A program made the translations under genes and the position numbers. A model generated the notes under the pieces. It saw only the letters and a list, made by a program, of their open reading frames with translations. It searched no databases and was not told the DNA's origin. Below, piece by piece: positions 39,560 to 52,497 of a DNA stretch of 64,000 bases (its first letter is position 1; each line of letters begins with the position of its first letter). The DNA is from Xanthomonas arboricola (GTDB lineage Bacteria; Pseudomonadota; Gammaproteobacteria; Xanthomonadales; Xanthomonadaceae): assembly GCF_002940665.1 (NCBI RefSeq), contig NZ_MIGY01000003.1, forward strand, positions 372,001 to 436,000, read 5' to 3'.

Positions 39560-40609
39560 TCAGGCGTCCAGCGCAGCGCTCACCGCCGCCCACGGCTGAT
39601 CCGGCCCCGGGTTGGCGAAGTGGTAGGCGATGCGGCGGCGATAGACCTGCCCGGGCCGCAGGATCGTCGACGGGAAGTGGGGGTGATTGGGCGCATCCGG
39701 ATAGTCCTGCGGCTCCAGGCAGACGCCACGGCCGAGTCCGGGATGGTGGTCGTCCAGATGCTGGCCTTCGTAGAGTTGCACTGCCGGCGCGTCGCTGACG
39801 ATGCGCAGCGCCACGCCACTGTGCGGCGAGTACAGCTCGGCAATGCAATCGGCCCCGGCGGCCAGCACCAAGCATTGGTCGTAGCCCTTGCCGAGCACCA
39901 CCTGTTGGTGCGACGGATCAATGTTCTCGGCCAACGCTGCAGCATGGCGGAAATCGAACGGCGTGCCGGCGACGGGTGCGATCTCGCCGGTCGGGATCGA
40001 TTCGGCATCCACCGGCAGATAGCGATCGGCCGGCACCCGCAAAACTTGTAGCGCGGCGCGCTGATGCGGGTCGCCGGATAAGTTGAAGTACGGGTGATGG
40101 GTGAGGTTCAACGGGGTGGCGGCATCGCATTGCGCCTGGAAGTCCAGCTGCAGGCTGCGTCCTCGCAACTGCAGCCGCGCGCGCACCTGCAGATTGCCGG
40201 GGTAGCCTTCTTCGCCATCGGGCGAGTCGTAACCGAGCAGCACCTGATCCTGCGCCTGCTCCAGCACGCTCCACACGCGCCGCCCGAAGCCGCGCAGGCC
40301 GCCGTGCAGCTGGTTACGCCCTTCGTTGGCCGCCAGCGTGTGGGTGACGCCATCCAGCGTGTAGCGCGCACCGGCGATGCGGTTGCCGAAGCGGCCGACC
40401 AGGATGTTGAGGCTGTCACCATCGGCGGCGTACGCAGGCAGATCCGGCAATGCCAGCAGCAACGGCACCGCCGTGTGCTCGGTGGTCAGCCGCAGCGCAT
40501 GCAGGATGCCGCCGTAAGTGAGTACTTCCGCCTCCAGGCCGGCATCGCTGCGCAGCGTGAGCGCATGGACGTCGACACCGCCTGGCAACTGCCCGAACAC
40601 TCGCTGCAT
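39560..40609 (-). CDS. galM: Aldose 1-epimerase (mutarotase)
   Basis: Interconverts alpha and beta anomers of galactose and related sugars at entry into the Leloir pathway. 349 residues with the beta-sandwich epimerase fold: NRIAGARYTLDG, NQLHGGLRGFGRRVW (substrate His), LTHHPYFNLSG (catalytic His), and LEPQDYPDAPNHPHFPS, with Glu near the catalytic-base region. ATG 40609 (MQRVFGQLP) is chosen; a long in-frame extension into the next intergenic stretch has no similarity. It would be useful with the galactan locus at 6.9-13.5 kb but is not linked to it. Confidence 0.9.
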   Translation of the reverse strand: MQRVFGQLPGGVDVHALTLRSDAGLEAEVLTYGGILHALRLTTEHTAVPLLLALPDLPAYAADGDSLNILVGRFGNRIAGARYTLDGVTHTLAANEGRNQLHGGLRGFGRRVWSVLEQAQDQVLLGYDSPDGEEGYPGNLQVRARLQLRGRSLQLDFQAQCDAATPLNLTHHPYFNLSGDPHQRAALQVLRVPADRYLPVDAESIPTGEIAPVAGTPFDFRHAAALAENIDPSHQQVVLGKGYDQCLVLAAGADCIAELYSPHSGVALRIVSDAPAVQLYEGQHLDDHHPGLGRGVCLEPQDYPDAPNHPHFPSTILRPGQVYRRRIAYHFANPGPDQPWAAVSAALDA

Positions 40610-40964
40610 GGATCGTCCCGCCGATACTGGAAGCTGGCGAGCATAGCGGGGTAGCGCGGTCGACGACCATGCCCCGGCGCACATCCTGGCGTGCGATGCG
40701 ATGACCATGTCGGCAAGGCATGCGCCAGCGCTCGGCTGATTGATCGCGGTGCAGCAATACGTCACGCCGTTGCAGACACTGGGCCAGCGGCGCCTCATGG
40801 TCCCCCACCCGACCACCGTTGCAACAAGGGCGCACGCGTGCAAGTCGTTCGAAACGGATCGCTCCAAGGCAACCCGGCACGCCTCACGCATCAGCACGTC
40901 ACGCCCGCGTATGCCTTGTGGACCAGAGCGAGGCACCAGGCGGTGTCCAGATGGCGAATGCTGC
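40610..40964. other. Intergenic region between galM and the LysR gene
   Basis: 355 nt separating two minus-strand genes. I see no gene, terminator hairpin or repeat that can be supported. The galM promoter must lie here. Confidence 0.4.
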
Positions 40965-41930
40965 CTATACTCCAGTTTCTGCCTGAGCCGGCGCCGGCGC
41001 GGGCTCGGCAGTACCCCATTGCACGGGCAGGCGTTCGAGCACGTGCTCCATGAAGGCGCGCACCTTCGGGGTGAAGTCGCGGCGGTCGGCGACGCAGAGG
41101 TAGATCCGCAGCGGCTCCGGCAATGCCTGGGCGGTGCTGCCGAGATCGGAGACAAACAGCGGCTGCAGCTCGTCGCGCTGCAGGTAAGGCTGTACGACAT
41201 AGGCGGCCAGCCGCGCGATACCGCCGCCGGCAGCGGCCATGGTGGCGAGCGCATCAATATCGTCGCTGACCATCGCCTTGCCCAGCTCCGGCTGGAAGCG
41301 CACGCCATTGCGTACGAAACTCCACGGCAGGCAGCGCCCGTCGACCGGGTAACGCAGCAGCAGGCAATCGTGGTACTTCAAGTCGTCGGCGGTCTGCGGT
41401 GTGCCGCAACGCGCCAGATAATCGGGTGCTGCGCAGACCACCAGCGGTACCTGGGCGATGCAACGTGCCACCAGGCCGTCTTCCAGCTGCGCCTCGATGC
41501 GCAGGCTGACATCCACGTTTTCCTGCGCGTGCTGCACGGCCCGGTCGGTGCACAACAGCTCGATCTCCAGCTGCGGGTACTGCTGACGCAGGGCCGGCAG
41601 CATCGGGGCGAGCACGTGCCGCGCAAAGGCCGCAGTGCTGGCCACCCGCAAGCGCCCCGCCGGCGCCTGTTGCGGCCCGGCCACCGATTGCCGCGCGCGT
41701 TCCAGGTCCCGCTCCAGTTGCCGCACCTGTTCGAAGTACAAGGTACCGCGCTCGGTCAGCGCCATACTGCGCGTGGTCCGGTGCAGCAGACGCACGCCCA
41801 GGTGCTGTTCCAGACGCGCGATGTTCTGGCTGACCGCGGCCGCACTGATCCCCAGCAACTTGGCGCCCCCGGCAATGCTACCGGCATCGACAGTGCTGAC
41901 AAAGCTACGGATGGACTGAAGAATGTTCAT
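40965..41930 (-). CDS. LysR-family transcriptional regulator
   Basis: A 321-residue LysR regulator. The N-terminal winged helix (residues 3-62) reads SIRSFVSTVDAGSIAGGAKLLGIS, then AAVSQNIARLEQHLGVRLLHRTTRSMALT. The effector domain (about 90-300) begins GRLRVASTAAFARHVLAPMLP. This resembles the CrgA/AaeR-like subgroup with long C-terminal tails. It is divergent from the DUF2798 gene at 42066, 135 nt away, the classical arrangement for control of the neighbour. Effector unknown. Confidence 0.9.
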   Translation of the reverse strand: MNILQSIRSFVSTVDAGSIAGGAKLLGISAAAVSQNIARLEQHLGVRLLHRTTRSMALTERGTLYFEQVRQLERDLERARQSVAGPQQAPAGRLRVASTAAFARHVLAPMLPALRQQYPQLEIELLCTDRAVQHAQENVDVSLRIEAQLEDGLVARCIAQVPLVVCAAPDYLARCGTPQTADDLKYHDCLLLRYPVDGRCLPWSFVRNGVRFQPELGKAMVSDDIDALATMAAAGGGIARLAAYVVQPYLQRDELQPLFVSDLGSTAQALPEPLRIYLCVADRRDFTPKVRAFMEHVLERLPVQWGTAEPAPAPAQAETGV

Positions 41931-42065
41931 TGGCTAGGCAAGTATTGCCGAACGATTCGTAATTTCTTCTTACGTAAGCCGCAAGGCTACGCGATCTACC
42001 CCGCCAGCGGTGGCCTCTCTACAGTGCTGCCCATCGCGTCGATTCGCCGCAACCGAGGTCATTGC

Positions 42066-42338
42066 ATGTCGTCATCTCCCCCCTCCCCATTGGTGCGCCC
42101 GCGCTGGAAACTCGGCGTGCGCACCACCCCGTTCGTGTTTGCGTTCTACATGGCCGCGATCATGGCCTTGCTGATGTGCCTGGTGATCACCGGCGCCAAT
42201 ACCGGTCTTGCCCCTGGCTACCTGTGGCGCGTGCTGGACGCCTACCGTATTGCGATGCCCACCGCGTTCTGCTGCGTGATGGTGGTGCGACCGTTGGTGA
42301 TACGGCTGGTGGCGTGGACGGTGCACGCAGGGCATTGA
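42066..42338 (+). CDS. DUF2798 small membrane protein
   Basis: A 90-residue protein with two transmembrane helices (FVFAFYMAAIMALLMCLVIT and IAMPTAFCCVMVVRPLVIRLV), the usual form of DUF2798. A positively charged N-terminus (RPRWKLGVR) suggests it stays in the cytosol. Function unknown. It is divergent from the LysR regulator and probably controlled by it; in many bacteria such a pair is induced together. ATG 42066. Confidence 0.8.
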   Translation: MSSSPPSPLVRPRWKLGVRTTPFVFAFYMAAIMALLMCLVITGANTGLAPGYLWRVLDAYRIAMPTAFCCVMVVRPLVIRLVAWTVHAGH

Positions 42339-42757
42339 GCCAGGCATGCGCCAGCATGCTCGACAAGCTGCCGCAGGCCATCGTGATGGTGCATCTGCAA
42401 GGTCATCGATGTGCAGCAGCACGCGGCTTGCCTGCCACGGTGGCATCCCCTGCGCAGCAGCCAATCCGAAGCCTGCCAAGGTGCGTATGCGGCGGCGATG
42501 GGACCATCTCCCGGCTTGAACGCATTGCTCCGGACGCCGCAGATGCCATCGCGCCCGCAGCGAAACATTCGCAGCCAGCTGCTGCCACGCAACATCCGCC
42601 GCATGCAGTCTGCGACCACCGTCATGCCGATGCTGGACTATTCCGGAATGGACGCCACGGAACTGAAACGCGCCACACAATTGCTTTGACACTAAAGTAG
42701 CCGCTGCGCAGCGTCACTTCTCCATGGACGTCGGTCCACTTTTCGGAGACGTACGCA
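42339..42757. other. Intergenic region before the GH16 gene
   Basis: 419 nt without a supportable gene. Just before the GH16 start lies an inverted repeat, TGGAC/GTCCA around GTCG (42725-42738), and a GGAG ribosome site (42745-42748). The inverted repeat could be an operator, but 5-bp arms are weak evidence. Confidence 0.35.
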
Positions 42758-44107
42758 ATGAACACGCTACGCAGCGTGGCTGTACAGTTGGCCCTGCTAT
42801 GGGCAGTGACGATGACACCAGGCGCACACGCGCAAACCCTGGTCTGGGAGGACAACTTCGACGGCCCCGGCATCGACGGCAACAAGTGGACCTACGACGT
42901 CGGCAACGGCTGCCAGATCGGCCTGTGCGGCTGGGGCAACGGCGAGATGCAGTACTACACCAGCCGCGCCGAAAACGCGCGCATCGACAACGGCCGGCTG
43001 GTGATCGAAGCGCGGCGCGAAGCGTTCCAGGGCATGCCGTTCACCTCGGCGCGTCTCAAGACCGAAGGCCGCATGCATTTCAAGTACGGCACGCTGGAAG
43101 CGCGCATCAAGACGCCGGTGGTGGGCAATGGGCTGTGGCCGGCGTACTGGATGCTGGGCACCATCGGCGTGTGGCCAGGTCGCGGCGAGATCGACCTGAT
43201 GGAAGCCGGCATGGCAGCGGCGATCGCCAATGGCAGCGCCAATCGCCGTATCGGCGCCGCCGTGCACTGGGACTACAACGGCCAGCAGGCCGACTACGAC
43301 ACCAGCTACACCAGTCCGGTGGATCTGCATGGCGACTTCCATGTGTACCGCATGAGCTGGGACCCGCAGTTCATCCGCGTGTCGATCGACGGCCAGCAGT
43401 ACTTCGAGTTTGCGATCTCCAATATCGAGGGCGCCTCGCTGCACGAATTCCATCAGCAGCAGTACTTACTGCTCAATCTCGCCGTGGGAGGCGCCTATAC
43501 CGGCATCACCTCGCCTGCGGCGGTGACCGCGCCGCTGCCCGGCAGGATGGAGATCGATTACATCCGCCTGTATCAGAACCCCGGTTCGCAGCTGTACGTG
43601 GGCGCGCAACACGCGGCGCCCGCAGGGCGCTTTGGCGTGTTCACCGAGCAGACCGATACCAGCGGGCGGCTGAACCTGGGCCAGGATGCCGAGTTATATC
43701 TGTGGAACAACCTCGCCCCGATTGCGCAGGCGCCGTTCGAAGGCCGCAACGTGATGGCGTACCGCGCCAACGCTGGTGCCTGGTATGGCCTGGGCATCCA
43801 GACCGACTATCGCAACATGGCCGCCTATGCCGGCGGCGCGCTGAAGCTGCACCTGAAAACCACCACGCCGTCGACCTTCAAGATCGGCATCAACACAAGT
43901 TTTGGCGACAGCTGGGTGGATTTTGCCGCGGGCGGCAATCAGTACGGCCTGGTGCGCGATGGCGCCTGGCACGAGGTGAGCATTCCCTTCAGTGCGTTCT
44001 ACGATCTGGATCTGCAGGCGGTCAAACAGATGTTCATGCTGGTGGCCGATCCACCCGCCGCACCGGTGGAGATCGCCATCGACAAGGTGTACTACCAAAG
44101 CCGTTGA
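42758..44107 (+). CDS. Secreted beta-glucanase (laminarinase type), GH16
   Basis: Secreted enzyme of 449 residues, likely endo-1,3(4)-beta-glucanase. Signal peptide LALLWAVTMTPGAHAQ ends near residue 26. The GH16 domain (about 28-275) contains WEDNFDGPGIDGNKW, NGLWPAYWMLG and the catalytic motif GEIDLMEAG, in which Glu144 is the nucleophile, Asp146 the helper and Glu149 the acid/base. YLLLNLAVGGAYTG closes the sandwich. The C-terminal part (about 285-449) looks like a carbohydrate-binding or galactose-binding beta-sandwich (WYGLGIQTDYRNMAAYAGG). Target would be fungal or plant beta-glucan. Confidence 0.9.
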   Translation: MNTLRSVAVQLALLWAVTMTPGAHAQTLVWEDNFDGPGIDGNKWTYDVGNGCQIGLCGWGNGEMQYYTSRAENARIDNGRLVIEARREAFQGMPFTSARLKTEGRMHFKYGTLEARIKTPVVGNGLWPAYWMLGTIGVWPGRGEIDLMEAGMAAAIANGSANRRIGAAVHWDYNGQQADYDTSYTSPVDLHGDFHVYRMSWDPQFIRVSIDGQQYFEFAISNIEGASLHEFHQQQYLLLNLAVGGAYTGITSPAAVTAPLPGRMEIDYIRLYQNPGSQLYVGAQHAAPAGRFGVFTEQTDTSGRLNLGQDAELYLWNNLAPIAQAPFEGRNVMAYRANAGAWYGLGIQTDYRNMAAYAGGALKLHLKTTTPSTFKIGINTSFGDSWVDFAAGGNQYGLVRDGAWHEVSIPFSAFYDLDLQAVKQMFMLVADPPAAPVEIAIDKVYYQSR

Positions 44108-44203
44108 GCGGCGTAGGCGCATGACGCACCGTCAACGCGACGCACGGCTGCCGCGCAACTGCGTGCAGAGGTGTGTGTAGCGCATGACACACGCAGCCAA
44201 CGC

Positions 44204-44572
44204 TCAGGCGTTGGCTGTAACGCCTTTGAGCATATCGATCAGCTGACGCAGGCGATACGGCTTGGGCAGGAAATCCACCTGCGCCGGCAGCGGCGGCAAT
44301 TGCGCCTTTGCAAACCCCGAGGCCAGGATCACCCGGGCCTGCGGCAGCAGCTGCGCCACGTGTTCGCTCAGTTCAATGCCCGACATGCCGTTGGGCATGC
44401 GGATGTCGCTGAAGACCACATCATAGGGGCCGCTCTCGCGCAGCATGCGCAAGGCGCTGTGGCCGTCGTCGGCGGTTTCGACGGCGATGCCTGCATCGCG
44501 CAGCGCCTCGCCGATCAGTTCGCGCAATTCCTGTTGATCTTCCACCATCAACAGACGCAGGGGTTCAGTCAT
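44204..44572 (-). CDS. Single-domain response regulator (receiver only)
   Basis: A 122-residue CheY-like receiver without output domain. The acidic pocket is VEDQQE (Glu/Asp near residues 11-12), the phospho-acceptor Asp lies in FSDIRMPNGMSG (near residue 54), the Thr/Ser position in ILASGFAKA, and the lysine in FLPKPYRL. It overlaps the upstream PAS kinase by 8 nt, so it is the likely partner of that kinase. A receiver of this FixJ/CckA-like type downstream of a HisKA kinase usually modulates kinase output or a phosphorelay. ATG 44572. Confidence 0.88.
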   Translation of the reverse strand: MTEPLRLLMVEDQQELRELIGEALRDAGIAVETADDGHSALRMLRESGPYDVVFSDIRMPNGMSGIELSEHVAQLLPQARVILASGFAKAQLPPLPAQVDFLPKPYRLRQLIDMLKGVTANA

Positions 44573-45728
44573 GCTCAGCCTCCTCGATGGCCGGGAGAAA
44601 CAGGGTAACGCTGGTACCGCAAGCCGGAGCGGTGTCCAGCTCGACGAAGCCACCGGATTGGGACGCAAAGCCATACACCTGGCTCAATCCCAGGCCAGAG
44701 CCCTTGCCCACGTCCTTGGTGGTGAAAAACGGCTCACTGGCGCATTGCGCCACATGCGCAGACATGCCGGGGCCGTCATCGCGCACGGCGATGCTGACGT
44801 AGCCGCGCGGCCGGCCATGCGGATCGGATGGCGCAACACGCTGCTGTCGCGCCGTTTCCAGCACGATGTTGCCGCCACCGGGCATGGCATCGCAGCTGTT
44901 GAACACCAGATTGAGCAAGGCCGCTTCCAGTTGGCCGGGATCCACGCGGATATCGGGCAATTGCTCGGCAAACTTGAGCGACAGCGCCAGCCCGGCCGGG
45001 CAGGCACGCCGCAGCAGTTCCAGCGAGCGTGTCACCACCGCGTTGGCGCCATGGCGCTCGGGAATCAGCCGCTGCCCGCGCGCGAAGGCGAGCAGCTGGC
45101 GCGTCAGCAAGGTGCCACGATCGACTGCCGTCTGCGCCGCCTCCACCAGCATGCGCGTGCGCGCGTCGTCGCCGGCGCGCAGCGCGATCAGATCCAGGCT
45201 GGTCGCCATCACCGTCAGCAGATTATTGAAATCGTGCGCCATGCCGAGCGTCAGGCGACCCAGCGCATCCACCTTCTGCGACTGCAGCAGGGCGTGCTGC
45301 GCCTGCTGCAACAGCTGCTGCGCCTGGTGCCGCTGGTCGATGTCGCAGGTGACCTTGGCAAACCCGGCCAACACGCCAAATTCCAGCACCGGCTCGATCG
45401 CCACACTTGCCCAGAAGCGGCGACCGTCCTTGCGCACCCGCCAGCCTTCGGTGGCAAAGCGTCCTTCGCGTCTGGCGGTATCCAGATTGCGGGCCGGTTC
45501 GCCGCGCTGCACATCCTCGGGCAGGTAGAAGCGCGAGAAATGCATCCCCATGACCTCGGCAGCGGTATACCCCTTGATGCGCTCGCCCCCGGGATTCCAG
45601 CTGCACACATGGCCGCCCGTATCGAGCATGTAGATCGCATAATCGGACACGCTCTGCACCAACAGCTGGCACTGCCGGCTGTCGTGAGAAAGCGGCCCCG
45701 CACTGCCGACGGCCGTTTGCGCATCCAT
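44565..45728 (-). CDS. PAS-domain sensor histidine kinase
   Basis: A 387-residue soluble sensor kinase. An N-terminal PAS domain (about 25-140) with a PAC segment reads SVSDYAIYMLDTGGHVCSWN and RVRKDGRRFWASVAIEP. The dimerisation helix has LGMAHDFNNLLTVM, placing the phosphorylated His near residue 166. ATPase boxes: LNLVFNSCDAMP, VRDDGPGM and GKGSGLGLSQVYGF. No membrane segment, so it senses a cytosolic signal; the YxxYMLD-type PAS is like those of LOV/PAS light or redox sensors, but no LOV cysteine motif is present. ATG 45728 is chosen. Paired with the receiver gene downstream. Confidence 0.87.
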   Translation of the reverse strand: MDAQTAVGSAGPLSHDSRQCQLLVQSVSDYAIYMLDTGGHVCSWNPGGERIKGYTAAEVMGMHFSRFYLPEDVQRGEPARNLDTARREGRFATEGWRVRKDGRRFWASVAIEPVLEFGVLAGFAKVTCDIDQRHQAQQLLQQAQHALLQSQKVDALGRLTLGMAHDFNNLLTVMATSLDLIALRAGDDARTRMLVEAAQTAVDRGTLLTRQLLAFARGQRLIPERHGANAVVTRSLELLRRACPAGLALSLKFAEQLPDIRVDPGQLEAALLNLVFNSCDAMPGGGNIVLETARQQRVAPSDPHGRPRGYVSIAVRDDGPGMSAHVAQCASEPFFTTKDVGKGSGLGLSQVYGFASQSGGFVELDTAPACGTSVTLFLPAIEEAEHD

Positions 45729-45883
45729 CACGCGACTTTCCCCCGGAAAAGCGCGCGACCATAGTGACGAGTGCGTGAAGGCCGCGTGCAAGCCGACCCG
45801 GCTGCAGGCGTCAAGATACCGGCCATTTGCGCGTGAAAATTATCGGCTACCATGACCGCCCTTCCAGTCCGGTCCGTGCCTTT

Positions 45884-49044
<3,161 letters not shown>

Positions 49045-49048
<4 letters not shown>

Positions 49049-49872
49049 ACGCGGTGGAGCTCTTCGACCTGGAACTGCGGGTACTGCTGGAAGCGGTCTA
49101 CCAGCGCTACCACTACGACTTCCGCGATTACGCGGTGTCGTCGCTGCGTCGGCGCATGCGCCACGCGATGGCGCGTCTGGAGTGCGCGCGCGTGGCCGAT
49201 CTGCAGCACCGTCTGCTGCACGAACCGGACACCTTTGCGCAGGCGATGCAGTTCTTCACCGTGCAGGTGTCGGAGATGTTCCGCGACCCGGCCTACTTTC
49301 GCGTCCTGCGCGAGCATGCGGTGCCGGTACTGCGCACCTATCCGTCGATCAAGCTGTGGGTGGCCGGCTGCAGCACCGGCGAGGAAGTCTGGTCGCTGGC
49401 CATTCTGTTGCACGAAGAAGGCCTGCTGGAAAAGGCGGTGATCTATGCCACCGACATCAATCCCGAGGCGCTGGGCATGGCCGAAGCAGGTGCGTTCGGC
49501 ATCGACCGCATTGCGCAGTTCAGCCGCAATTACCTGGACGCCGGCGGCCGCGGCTCGCTCTCCGACTACTACACCACCGCCTACGATGGTGCGGTATTCG
49601 ATCGCCGGTTGAAGCGCAATATCGTCTTCGCCGATCACAGCCTGGCCACCGACACGGTGTTCTCCGAAGTGCATCTGGTGTCGTGCCGCAACGTGCTGAT
49701 CTATTTCAACCGCAGCCTGCAGGACCGTGCAGTGGGCCTGTTTTACGATGCCTTGGTGCATCGCGGGTTTCTGGGCCTGGGCAGCAAGGAATCGCTGCAG
49801 TTCGGTGCGCATGCGCAGGCATTCGAGACCGTGGCACGCGAGCAGCGCCTGTTCCGCAAGGCGGCGGCATGA
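49045..49872 (+). CDS. cheR: CheR-type protein-glutamate methyltransferase
   Basis: S-adenosylmethionine-dependent methyltransferase of 275 residues. The N-terminal helical domain (FRDYAVSSLRRRMRHAMARLE, then FTVQVSEMFRDPAYF) binds the substrate helix. The methyltransferase core shows KLWVAGCSTGEEVWSLA (SAM loop, about 103-119), YATDINPEAL and VSCRNVLIYFNRSLQ. ATG 49045 forms ATGA with the kinase stop; another ATG at 49030 is in frame. Without any chemoreceptor in the operon, its substrate is probably a receptor elsewhere or the kinase coiled coil, as proposed for other CheB/CheR-linked sensor systems. Confidence 0.9.
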
Positions 49873-50456
49873 ATGTCATGCACGCGGCGGCAGCGCAGTT
49901 CGACGCGATGGTGATCGGTGCCTCGGCCGGCGGCGTCATGGCCTTGCAGGCACTGTTGTCCAGCCTGCCTGCGGACCTGCCGATGCCGGTGCTGGTGGTG
50001 TTGCATCTGCCGCGCGACCGCACCAGCCATCTTGCCGAATTGATGGATGCACGCTGCGCCTTGCCGGTGCGCGAAGCCGAAGACAAGCAGCCGCTGCTTG
50101 CCGGCAGTGTCACCATCGCCCCGCCCGACTACCATCTGCTGGTGGAAACACGCGACAGCCTGGCGTTGTCGATGGATGCACCGGTGCTGTTCTCGCGCCC
50201 GGCGATCGATCCCTTGTTCGAATCGGCCGCCGACGTCTTCGGCCAGCGCCTGCTGGCGATTCTGCTCACCGGCGCCAGCAGCGACGGCAGCGCCGGGGTG
50301 GCGGCGGTGCGCGCGGTCGGCGGCACCGCCTGGATCCAGCGCCCCGACGATGCCGCCTCACCGCTGATGCCCGCCTCCGCTCTCGCCTATGCTGGCGCCG
50401 ATGCGGTGCTCACCCTGCAGGCGATCTGCAGCCGACTGGAAGCCTTTCACCCATGA
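49869..50456 (+). CDS. cheB: CheB-type methylesterase domain protein (no receiver)
   Basis: A 195-residue protein equal to the catalytic half of CheB. The Ser-His-Asp triad is seen in IGASAGGVMALQALL (Ser near 18), VLHLPRDRTSHLAELM (His near 46) and LTGASSDGSAGVAAV (Asp). The regulatory receiver of classical CheB is absent, so control must come from separate receivers, such as those in the flanking kinases. Starts in the cheR stop (ATGA at 49869) and its stop overlaps the next start. Could hydrolyse methyl esters or deamidate glutamine on the substrate of the adjacent CheR. Confidence 0.9.
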   Translation: MNVMHAAAAQFDAMVIGASAGGVMALQALLSSLPADLPMPVLVVLHLPRDRTSHLAELMDARCALPVREAEDKQPLLAGSVTIAPPDYHLLVETRDSLALSMDAPVLFSRPAIDPLFESAADVFGQRLLAILLTGASSDGSAGVAAVRAVGGTAWIQRPDDAASPLMPASALAYAGADAVLTLQAICSRLEAFHP

Positions 50457-51583
50457 ACCTCACCGCGACCGGCCTGGCTGCGCACAGCAACGGCGATGAA
50501 CCCGCCAAGCTGCTGATCGTCGACGACGTGCCGCAGAATCTGGTGGCGATGGAAGCGCTGCTGCAGCGCGACGGCCTTCAGGTGCTGTGCGCCGCGTCCG
50601 GCGCACAGGCGCTGGAACTGCTGCTCGAACACGACGTGGCGCTGGCGCTGCTGGATGTGCACATGCCGGAGATGGATGGCTTTTCGCTGGCCGAACTGAT
50701 GCGCGGCTCGCAGCGTAGCCGGCATGTGCCGATCATTTTCCTGACCGCATCGCCGAACGATCCGATGCGCGCGTTCCAGGGCTACGAAACCGGCGCGGTG
50801 GATTTCCTGCACAAGCCGATCGAGCCGCACGTGATCCTGAGCAAGGTCAATGTGTTCATCGAGTTGTACCAGCAGCGGCGCCTGCTCAAGGCGCGCAACG
50901 CTTCGCTGGAACGCGCCCTCACCCTCAACGAAACCATGATGGCCGTGCTCACCCACGACCTGCGCACGCCGCTGTCGGTGATCCTGCTGTGCGCCGACAA
51001 GCTCAGCCTGGATGTGGACGCCGACGGCTCGGCCGCGCGCACGCTCGATCACCTGGAAAACAGCGCGCGGCGCATGGCGCGAATGGTCGAACAGTTGCTG
51101 GATTTCTCGCGCCTGCGCAGCGACGGGCTGTCGATGCAGTTCGGCCCCTGCAATCTGGGCGAAGTGACCCACAGCGTGGTGGGCGAGGTGGCCCAGGCCA
51201 ATCCGCACACGCCGATCGACCTGCGTACCGAAGGCGATCTGGACGGCGACGGCGATGGCGATCGCCTGGCACAGGTCGTGTCCAATCTGGTCGGCAACGC
51301 GGTGCTGCATGGCGGCAACCAGCCTGTGCGGGTGCACCTGGACGGACGCGAACGCGACACGCTGCGGCTGTCGGTACGCAACGTCGGGCGCATCGCGGAC
51401 AGTCTGATGCCGCGCCTGTTCGAGCCGTTCAAGGCCAGCTTCCATGCCAGCCAGGGGCTGGGTCTGGGCCTGTTCATCGCCGACCAATTCGTCAAGGCGC
51501 ACGGTGGCACGCTGCAGGCGCGCAACGAAGACGGCGAAGTGGTGTTTGAGGCCGTGCTGCGGCGACACAACCTGGCCGGGTAA
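50453..51583 (+). CDS. Receiver-histidine kinase hybrid (REC-HisKA-HATPase)
   Basis: A 376-residue soluble protein with an N-terminal receiver (about 18-135; LLIVDDVPQN, Asp in LLDVHMPEMDG near 69, lysine in FLHKPIEP) and a C-terminal kinase. HisKA has AVLTHDLRTPLSVIL (His near 168), and the ATPase has NLVGNAVLHGG and QGLGLGLFIADQ. The D-box reads VRNVGRIAD instead of DxGxGI, so ATP binding may be altered. Last of four genes linked by ATGA overlaps; it would read the phosphorylation state set by the large hybrid kinase and act on a downstream partner. Confidence 0.88.
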   Translation: MNLTATGLAAHSNGDEPAKLLIVDDVPQNLVAMEALLQRDGLQVLCAASGAQALELLLEHDVALALLDVHMPEMDGFSLAELMRGSQRSRHVPIIFLTASPNDPMRAFQGYETGAVDFLHKPIEPHVILSKVNVFIELYQQRRLLKARNASLERALTLNETMMAVLTHDLRTPLSVILLCADKLSLDVDADGSAARTLDHLENSARRMARMVEQLLDFSRLRSDGLSMQFGPCNLGEVTHSVVGEVAQANPHTPIDLRTEGDLDGDGDGDRLAQVVSNLVGNAVLHGGNQPVRVHLDGRERDTLRLSVRNVGRIADSLMPRLFEPFKASFHASQGLGLGLFIADQFVKAHGGTLQARNEDGEVVFEAVLRRHNLAG

Positions 51584-51956
51584 TCGCAGGTCGGACATCA
51601 GAGTGTCCGCCACAGCGCCCGGCAGCGCGTGCTGCTTGGTCGAAGCCCACGCGATGCCCATGCTGGCGCCCGTCGCAGCGCCAGTCCCTGGCGACAACGC
51701 CCCCTGACGAACTCATCCAGAATGCACCGCGCATCGTGCCGCGCGCGCGATCCGGCAATGCAAGCCAGGCACAACGACGTGTGCATCAACGTCATGCGAG
51801 CGCGACCAGTGCTCCCCGGCGAGATGCGCCGTATGCTCGCACTCCATGCGCGGGGCGGCACACGCTCTGGCGCTGCTTTGCCGCTTGTGTCGATCGCACC
51901 AGCATCTGTTCGTCATCATCAGGCGCACGCCGTGCGCCATGTCTGAGGAGGTGGTC
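51584..51956. other. Intergenic region after the sensory operon
   Basis: 373 nt without a supportable gene, terminator or repeat. The end carries a full AGGAGG (51946-51951) five bases before the DUF1428 ATG. Short frames here have composition unlike neighbouring genes. Confidence 0.4.
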
Positions 51957-52322
51957 ATGTCGTATGTGGATGGGTTTGCGCTTGCGGTGCCGACGGTCAA
52001 CAAGGCCGCGTTTCTGGAACATGCCCGCATGGGCGATGCCGTCATCATCGAGTACGGCGCGTTGCGCGTGGTGGAGTGCTGGGGCGATGACGTCCAGCAC
52101 GGACAACTGACCGACTTCCATCGCGCGGTCGATGCCGGCGAGGACGAAACCGTGGTGTTTTCGTGGATCGAATGGCCGGACAAGGCGACCCGCGATGCGG
52201 GCATGCGCAAGATGATGGACGACCCGCGCATGGACCCGTCGGTCAACCCGATGCCGTTCGATGGCAAGCGCCTGATCTACGGCGGCTTCGTTCCGATCCT
52301 GAGCCTGGGGCAGTCGGGCTGA
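51957..52322 (+). CDS. DUF1428 family protein
   Basis: A 121-residue dimeric alpha-beta barrel-like protein of the DUF1428 (YbaA) family. The opening MSYVDGFALAVPTVNKAAFLEHA, the VECWGDDV strand, VVFSWIEWPDKATRDAG and the closing GKRLIYGGFVPIL are characteristic. Function is not known; it is a small cytosolic protein without signal peptide. Translation should be strong: a full AGGAGG lies five bases before the ATG. Single-gene unit, unrelated to the kinases upstream. Confidence 0.88.
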   Translation: MSYVDGFALAVPTVNKAAFLEHARMGDAVIIEYGALRVVECWGDDVQHGQLTDFHRAVDAGEDETVVFSWIEWPDKATRDAGMRKMMDDPRMDPSVNPMPFDGKRLIYGGFVPILSLGQSG

Positions 52323-52497
52323 GCACTGCAGCGCGTGCGCCGGCCTGTCGCATGAGCGCCGCACACCCGGTGTTGCGGCAGTGGCCGACGACACCGGGCC
52401 TTCGGCGATGGCAGTTACACTGGCCGCATGCAGCCGCGCTCACCGCTCATAATGCGCGAGCGCAGCGATTGCATTGCCTGCCACCGGAGACCGCCGC

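Noticed and set aside
42072..42692. 206-codon minus-strand frame near DUF2798
   Set aside because: Arg/Cys/His-rich composition, overlaps the DUF2798 gene antisense and shows no domain.
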